Shown here piece by piece: positions 53,401-62,400 of a DNA stretch of 64,000 nt. The stretch is from contig NZ_JAJOMA010000001.1 of the NCBI RefSeq assembly GCF_021129235.1, positions 372,001 through 436,000 of the forward strand, in the 5' to 3' direction. Each line of letters begins with the position of its first letter. The stretch's first letter is position 1. The stretch is from Kineosporia mesophila (lineage in GTDB: Bacteria > Actinomycetota > Actinomycetes > Actinomycetales > Kineosporiaceae). Position numbers and translations under genes: made by a program. Below the pieces are notes generated by a model that was given only the letters and a program-made list of their open reading frames with translations, was not told where the DNA came from and did not search any database.

Positions 53401-56400
53401 AAGGTCCCGGGGACTCAGGCTGCGGTGGTGTTCCAGGTTACTGGTCAGCCGACCGCGAACGTGTTCAATGTGGTCGTCGACGACCAGGGCAAGATGCGTC
53501 AGCTGGATGGCACGCGGGGCGGGTTGCCTTTCGTGCCGGGGAATCTGAGCAGTGTCGACCTGATCCCGCTGAGTCCTGGGATCGGTAAGCCGGATGGTAC
53601 CGAGCTGATACCGGTCACCGCATTGCCCGAGATCGCTGTCTCGCCAGCTGTTCTGCAGCAGGTGCACACCGAGGTCCTGACGCAGCTGGAGCAGTCGGGT
53701 GCCCTCAAGACAGGTCAGCTGCCGGTGCCCCGGGCGCAGGACATCGGCCAGGCGCTGGCCTCGGTCCAGAAGGACATCCGCACCGGTGACCTTCGCCCGG
53801 TCGGTTCGTCTCCTGATCTGGGCCGTGCGGTCCTGAGTCGCCTCGGGACCCAGGAGGTCCCGGAACTGGCTGTGCCTGAGGCTGTCAGGCCGTCCCAGCA
53901 GCCGGTGGACATGAGCTCCCCGACTCCGGTCACCCCATCCACCCCGGTCACCCAGACCGGCGAGACCCTGCGCCCGGTGAACCGGAGCATGTTCGCGGTT
54001 CCGATGTATTCGGCGTTCCAGTCGGCGCAGCTTCTGAGGATGATGCCCTGGGCGCCGGAGGTGAACCCGTATCACGGCGTGACCCGGGACGAGGATCCCT
54101 CGATCCAGCTGGAGCTGGAGCGTCAGATTGCGGTGAACTGCGTCATTACCGTGATCACGACGGACATGTCGCTGCGGGCGTCGAATCTGGCGAACGGGGG
54201 TCGGCTGGGTCAGTTCGAGGGATTCCAGGCGCCGGGGTCGGATCCGCGGCCGACGTCGGATCTGATTGAGCATCAGAAGCAGTTCCTGAGTCAGGCCGAG
54301 CTGGGGCCGAATGGGTCCCGGGTTTTCCGGACCCAGGATCTGGCGCCGGTCGAGGCCCTGATGAACGACCCGGCCACGCCGGTCGGGGCGCGCGGCACGG
54401 TGATCGTGCGGGGTGTGGGGTCGCGCTACGGGCACGCCTTCAACGTGGTGAAGGTGAAAGACCCCGATGCACCCAAGGACTCACCGCCTCAGGTGTGGTT
54501 CGTGGACGGTCAGCGCGGCGGTTTGCCCTCGCTGCCCGAGCAGATCGCGAGCGTCGAGTTCCTGCCGTTCACCCCCGGTCTGGGAGTACCGCAGGGATCG
54601 ACCCGGGTGGCCGCTGGTGATATCTCGCTGATGTCGGCGCTGGCGGCGTACGGCGGCGAACGCGAGACGAAGGCCCGGATCGAGACGGCCGCGGGGGAGA
54701 AGCCCGACGACGGCTGGATCGTCCGGAATCATCTGGTCAGCCTGAACGTGGAGAACTTCAACACCGAAGCGGTCGTCGAGATCGTGCAGAACAAGTCGAA
54801 GGTGCTCTCCCTGGAGGTGGGACTTCCGGAGCCGCGGGCGGTGGAGCGGCAGGATCGCGCCGTTTCGGAGAAGCTGTACGGGTTGCCTGATTCGGGTGCC
54901 CGGCTGGCCGATGTCTTCCGCGCCTCTGACGGATGGGAGATCGCGGAGGGCGCAGCAGATTTCGTTTTGTTCCCGTCTTCCGAGGTCCAGGACGAATGGA
55001 CTCATCACACCCTCGGGTACCCGGTCGACGGGCTGCCGGTGGTAGTGGACGCGTTGCTGCACGACGCACAAGGCAACCGGGACGACGGTCACTGGTCGCT
55101 GACGGACGAGTTCCACTACATCCAGGGACTGCAGAATCTGGAGAACGGCCGGGCTCTCGGCGCACAGATCATGACCCAGGTGGGTGCTGCCGATCTGTCC
55201 TTGTCCCCGGCCGAGAAGGAGACGCTGGCCGACTACCTCGCCGTGGCATTCAGCCATTTCGCGGCGCTGCACGGAACCTCAAGCGGCGACGGTCTCCTCA
55301 AGGACTTCACCCCGCTGGTGTATCGGCAGGAATTTACTGTCGTCCACGACCTTCTGAGTCAACCGCAGCAGAATTTCCTGGAACGTCACTCGGCGTCCAT
55401 CCGGACCATGTTCGGGTCCGCCCTCATCGAGGCCCATGAGCAGGCCCAGCAGCTGTTCGCCCAGGCGCAGGACCAAATCGCGGACGACGTCATGGACGGC
55501 ATGGAGGTTGACGCCGACTACTCTGACGATGAGACGAATGCGCCCGAGTGGGACCAGGAGACCTTCGAAGGGCAGATGGGGGCCGGCCTGGACCAGGTAC
55601 TGCTGAGGGCACCGGTCACCCGCTGGAGTCATCTGCAGCCGGTCGTGAGTTTCGATGATTCGGGCAATCTGGTTTCAGTGGCGCCGAATTTTGATGTCCA
55701 CACGACACTGGACGGGCCGGACACACACAACGGGGCGCTACCGCTGGGCCTGATGGTCTCGGAGTTCCGGGCCTGGGGCAAGAACCGCCCGGAGACCTTC
55801 GGCCAGTACGCGGCCGACGCCGCGCGGGTGCGAAACCTTGGTCGCGAAGCCTGGAACCGGGCGATCCGGGTCCGTGGGCTCAACGTGGCCGCTCTGCATC
55901 AGACCCTCGTCGCCGGTGAGTCACCCATCGCGGGGCCGGGAATGAGCGATGAGGCGATGCCGTCGGTGAATGACTCCGATTCGTCCGGCTCCGCAGCGGA
56001 TTCCGGTGACGACCGGGCCCCTGTGCGAGGCGGGGACCTGGACACGCACCAGACCCACCAGGCGCCGCCGGTCACCGAAGAGGTTGGCGAAACGGGGCAG
56101 CGGGTCCGGTGGGCGGACAAAGTGCGGGGTGGTACCCACGCCGATCTCGCGCAGCTCGCTCCGGACACCATCCCGGACCCGCTCACGATGACGATGGACG
56201 AGATCCGCCAGGAACTGCGTGGTGCGCTGGTGGCGCATCCGGATCTGCGCGCGGCGCTGGAGACGATCATCGCCTCGGGTGTGCTGCCGACCCCGGACGA
56301 CCCGATGCCGCCGTCCTTCTTCACCCAGATGAAGGCCTTCGGCGACGGTGCCGTGGTGAACGTCGATTCGGTGCTCGACCACACCAGGCCGAACACCGGC

Positions 56401-59400
56401 CCGACCACCGACTGGATCAACTGGGTGGTGGCCGGTTCCGGGCTGGGGCCGCGCGACGCCGCGAAGCTGCGGGCCCAGATCCGTACGACGCTGACCAACG
56501 AGGATCCCGTCGCCTGGAAGCAACTCATCCAGACCGGTGCCACGGTGACCCAGGGCGACGTGTCGGTGAAGGTGAACTTCACCCCGTCCACCATGGTCTA
56601 CAACCCGCAGGAACCCCTGGAAGAGTTCCTGGTCCGGTACATCAGCGCCTACGGCGACATGACGGTGGCCCAGGGCACGGCGAAGCAGTACAAGACCGGG
56701 GCGTCGGTCATGATCGACCCGCTGATCTTCCTGGCGACGGCCGGGCCGCTGGGCCACATCATGCCGATATTGAGGATCAAGGCCGGGGCCGGCGGGAAGC
56801 TGCACTACGGCACCACCAGCGAGGTGCAGTCGGGCACCCGGCCGCTCGTCAACGCCCGGGACGAGTTCTGGGTGGGCCTGCGTGTGGACGCGCAGGCCAC
56901 CAGGAACGGCGTGCCGTTGCCGCCGCCGGCCGTGACGACGACACCGGCCAGCCTGAATCTGCCCGGCCTGCAGGCCGAGTTCGCGAAGGCCTTCTCGACG
57001 ACCCCGCAGGTGCGGGCCGACTTCGCGAAGGCCCGCTCGACCACGCCGCAGGCCTGGGACACGTTCGTGGGGGCATGGTCGACAGATCCGGAGTCCCGGG
57101 CCGAGTTCGTCCGGGTGTTCTCCGAGACGCCACAGGTGTGGGAGCAACTCGTCCAGGCGTTCACGGCGACTCCGGCGCTGAGCGCCGCCTTCGCCCAGGC
57201 CTTCACGGCGAACCCGCAGTTGCTGAACCAGTTCGCCCAGGGGTTCACACCCTCACCGGAGCTGGAAGACGCGATCAGGCAGATGTTCTCGCGATCGCCG
57301 GCGGTGATTTCCGCATTCGTCCAGGCGTCGGCGGCCGGTACGCCCACGGCGTGGGCGAACTTCGCGGCCACGCCGGGCCTCCTGAACACGCTTTCGTCGC
57401 CCGGAACCACTCCGGTGTGGACCGCTTTCGCGAAGTCGTTCTCGGCGACGCCGGAGTTCTGGACCGAGTTCACCGGGGCGCTGTCGACGGACCCTCAGCT
57501 GTGGCCGGAGGTCGCCAAGGCGTTCGCAGCCGCCCCCGACCTGTGGTCGGCGTTCGCGCGCACCTCGGCGGGTGTCACCACGGGCACCACGATCAGCTCG
57601 CCGCACCCCGTCGTGCCGGTCGCCGAACCCGAGGTGCTGCACGGCCTGAAACCCACCATCAACGCGGCGAACCTGCAGTCGGTGCTGGACGAGATCGGTA
57701 ACCAGCTGGAGCAGGCGTTCGGCAGCCACCCGCCGGAGCTGGACCAGCTGATGACCCAGATCGAGACGGAGCTCCTGGGGGAGTCGCGGGCCAAGGACCG
57801 TACCCAGTACTGGACCTCGGACAGCTATGTCTCACCCCTGTTCAGCAACGCCGACCTGAACTTCACCGGTCACATCCGGGTCGGGGCCACACCGGTTTCG
57901 GTGCAGTACATCTCGACCACGCCGGACAACGTGCCGATCCGCGACGACATGGCCGACACCTTCACCGTGAAGGACGGTGACGACCGGCTACGGGACGCCG
58001 GTGTCGGTATCGGTATCGACTGGAGTTTCGACGTCGATCACCACAAGTACCTGTTCTCCCCGTCGCTGATGCTGCCGGTCGTCGAGAGCGGGACCACCGA
58101 CCACCGTACGGTCGGTCTGCAGGGGCAGCAGAAGATCGCCACGATGCGGTTCGACAAGCTCGTGCGCTACAAGGCGGTTTACCAGTTCACGGTGAACATC
58201 CGCTCGGCCCAGAACATCCCGCCGTTCCAGGTGACGAGTGCCCTGGAGATGGGGATGGGGCAGAACCACGCCGAGCGGTTCGAGAAGCTGGCCCTGGGCG
58301 GGACCTCGACCGGCCGCACCTGGGTCGGCAAGCCGGAGGACAAGCCGGCTGTCCCCGCGCACAACTTCACCTACGGCCCCACCGCAAGTCGTGATTCGTT
58401 CACCGTGCCGCCGGCGCTGATGGTGAAGACCCGCTTCGGCAAGGCCCGCCCGCCGATCGTCCGGCCCGTGGGAACGTTCAAGGATCTGGTGCGCCTGAGC
58501 GAGCTGCGGCGCCCGGCGGCCCCGCCGGCGCCGTCGCCGGTACCGGTCCGGTCGAAGCTGAGCACCCGTCTCGCGAAACCTTTCTCCCGGCACTTCCGGT
58601 CGGCCAGACAACGGATAGCCGGTGGCGAGAAGATCCGGATCGAGCTGACGGCGCCCGCCGGTCTGGACCTGGCACCGCGCCGCGGTCAGCCGCTACGGAC
58701 GTCCTACCAGTGGCGCCGGCTGAGCAAGTACGTGGCCGGGGGAAGCGTTCGCATCATCCCGGTGAGCGACCCGACGCGCGGCGCCGATCTGCGGTTCGAG
58801 GTCGACACCCAGGGCAACCCGGTCGCCGGCCCCGGGCGTCCGCTGCCGGTAGCGACCCCGTTCGGTCTCGGGAAGCTGCCGCCGAACACGCCGTTCGGTC
58901 TCCGGAGGCTGCCCGTCGCCAGCCCGCTGGGACTCGGAAGGCTGGTCGCGGCCAAGGATCTGGCGAACCTGGCGGTCAAGCGACCGGGCGTGACGTTCGA
59001 GATCGAGCTGCCGCCGGGCTTCCGGACCGGGGCGGCCCGCGACTGGCGCCTGCTGCAGGCCCGGGCACCTCGCAACATCCGCTTCGTGGACAGCGGGTCC
59101 GTGACCGCGGTGGACCTGGACGCGCGGGGCGTGGCCGACCTGAGCCCGATCGTCGACCGCTACGTCATCGGGGATGACGGGCGGATCCACGGCGCCCGGG
59201 AGATGCGGGTGGTACCCCGCCGGACCGTCCAGCAGCCGGACGGCAGCTGGCACCACGTCCAGCAGCGCATGCCGGTGGGGTACGTCTCCAACCCCTCCCT
59301 GACTCTGACGTCGTCCACCGATCCGGCTCCGCCCCTGACGGTGCGGGACCAGGTGCAGCAACAGCGCGAGCCGCTGGCCGTCCAGCGGCCCGTCGCGATC

Positions 59401-62400
59401 TCCGCGGTCAGCATCGCCAATCCGCAGGCCCAGGCCCCGGCCCCGGCCCCGGCACCCGTGGTGTCCGGCGCTCCGCTGACCGCACCGACGCCCGAACTCC
59501 AGGCCCAGCTGGAGGCGCTGTCGAACCACTTGCGCACAGACGGTTCGGTGCAGGTGCACTACACCCCGGCGTTCCGGGAGATGCTGAGCCACAACAGTAT
59601 CCAGGGGCGTCAGCTCGCCGAGGTGGACGCGCAGCTGCGGGACCACCCAGGCGTGCAGGTGCTCTCGGCAGACGGCACCCCGGTCACCCAGGCCGATCTT
59701 GACCCGCCGGCCCACCGCGTCATTCTGGATGTCGCGCCCGACGCGCCGGTCTCGACCACGAATGCCTTCGAAGACACGATCAACGACCTGATCGCGGTGG
59801 CGCCGGCGCTCCAGCCGCAGCTGAAGGTGCTGCAGCGCCAGCTCAGCAACGACGGCCAGGTACAGGTGCAGTACACCACGGCGTTCCGCGACATGCTGAC
59901 GGCCGGAACGCAGCAGGCCGGGCGCTGGGCGCGGGTGGACGAGGTCCTGAGCGGCAGTCCGGTGGTGCAGCTGCTCGAACCGGAGGGCCGTCCCCGGACC
60001 AGCCCGGGCATCAGCCCGCAGCACCGGATCGTCCTGGACTTCCCGTCGTCCGGTCAGGTGACGCTCTCGGCGCCGCAGCAGCCGTGGACCCACGAGTTCC
60101 GTCCGGAGCACCGGGAGCCGCTGCTCTTCGCGGCCGGTAAGGCGCTGGGGCCGGGGGTGCTGACCCAGGCCGTCGGGATGACCCGGGTCCTGCAGAACTT
60201 CCGCGACCGGTTCCTCCCGCACCTGATGGATGTCACCGGGGCACAGGGGAAGACCACACCCCGGCAGGACAACCAGATCGACCGGACGCTCGCGGTGCGG
60301 TACAGCCTTCCCGGCATCCTGCCCCAGGGAAAGACCCTGTTCTCCGGTTCCAGCATCGACCACACGTTCCAGGTCGGAGACGTCACCTATTCACTGTCCA
60401 TGGCCTGGCGGCCCCTGCGGCTGCTCGGGACCCCCGTGGTGGAGGACGGCGTTTCCCTGGACCTTCAGGCCAAGAGCACCGTCTCGATCGACACCGGCGT
60501 GGCCGACCACTTGAAGGCGGGGTCGGACATGGGGCTGCACCTGCGGGCCCATGCCGGTGGGATGTTCTACTTCGACCTCGCCGCACCGGATTTCAGCGCC
60601 GACTACTCCTCGGGCCGGCAGATCGTCAACGCTCACGCGTCGAAGGAGTACCACCGGATGCGGACCGGTGGGAAGGTGCACCGGTTCGAGAAGCAGATGC
60701 TGGTCACCACCACCTGGATGGCCACCGATCCGGACGGGAACTTCCTCAGCGGGGGGACCCTGCAGTTCGACGACGCGACGTCGGTGACGTCGGTGTCCGA
60801 GCACCTGCTGCCCCAGACACCGCTCACCATCGACGAGGTGCTGCGGGCCGGGCAGGTAACGATCATGGTCGGCGACCTGAACGGCGCCGCGAGCTCGATG
60901 CTGCTCGGTCCCGACGGGCAGCCGGCCACGCGGACCGACATCCCGGCCCAGCTGTACACCGGCATGATGATGATGGTCGCCGGCACCGACTCGATCACCG
61001 CCCAGATCATCGAACTGGCCCGGCAGAACACGGTTCCCAAGACCGGCCTGCTCGCCCAGCTGAAGAGCGCGCTGACCGGCACCCCGGTGAAGGACAGGCG
61101 CCGGCCGATGGTGCCCGGTGAGCTGACGGCGTTCACCGACTCCGGATCCCGCTTCGGCGCGCCCGAGCAGGCTCTGCGCTCGGGGACCCCGACCTTCCTG
61201 GAGGCCCTGAGCCGGCGGGCGCTGGGCGGGACCGGCCTGACCGTGCACCTGCCGGGCGCGAACGACGGCTTCGACCACGCGGTCGTGGTCAAGTTCGGCA
61301 TCTACGACCTGAAACATCGGCTGGCCTCCCCGGACATCCCTCTCGAGCAGTACACCGAGGGGGACATGCGGATCACCTCGGTGAACAGCTGGTCCGTGGC
61401 CGGTCACACCGGCGCCGGGGGCGGCGTGGTGCTCCGGCCGCCGGTGGCGACGAGGTCCGAGGAGGAGGAGCACCAGGAGGGTGCCACCCAGTCCGGCGCG
61501 GCCAACAACCGCCGCAGCGGTCCGCAGATCAGTGGCGGCGCGAACTTCGGCATCGAGAAGGAGATCGGCGGGGACACGTCCCGGCTCGAGGGTGCCCTGG
61601 CCCTCACCCTGATCACGTACACCCCCAGCGCCGACTACCCGACCCACGTCTTCCAGGGTGACCTGCTCGCCGGCCTGCAGCACGTGAAATGGCGCAACCG
61701 GACGTTCCGCTCCTTCATCACCGTGCCGTCGGACACGACGCAGATCAAGGTGAGCGACGGTGTCGAGCTCTACGTCCCGCACGTTCCCGCGATGCGGCTG
61801 GGACTCCCGGGCACCTACGACTACCCCGCGCTGCCCGGGGCCGATCCGGACCGGCACCTGATCGACGAGGACTTCCAGGGCAGCGACCACCCGATCGAGA
61901 CCTACACGGCCGACCAGGTGCTGCCCGCCATCAAGACGTTGTTCCGGGACATCGAGGCAGACAGCCGGGCCGGCAGCGGCGCCGACCGGAGTGCGGCCTG
62001 GCTGGCGAGCATCTTCTCCGACCGGAATCCGTTGCGGGATGGTCGAGACCGGGCCGCAACCGACGTGATGCGCGGCATGGAGGCCTATTTCGCCGAGGAG
62101 TCGATCCGCGCCAATCATCCCACCGCCGAGGGCGTCGGCCTGGTCTACGTCATGGCCACGCCGACGAAGGTCGGTGGCACCACCTACACCACGGTCGTGG
62201 TCCGGGCCGTGGAGGACGGCGCCGCTGCCCCCCACGTGGCGCCGCGCCCCGACGCCAAGGTCACGACCGGTGGGCAGCTGTTCATCCAGAAGGGGAGGTC
62301 CCAGGAGAGCGTTACCGCCTGGAACCGCAGCATCCATCTCCAGGGCCGCTGGGGCGGCGACAACGGCGCCCGGACGCCGTTCCAGATCACCCGCTCGGAT

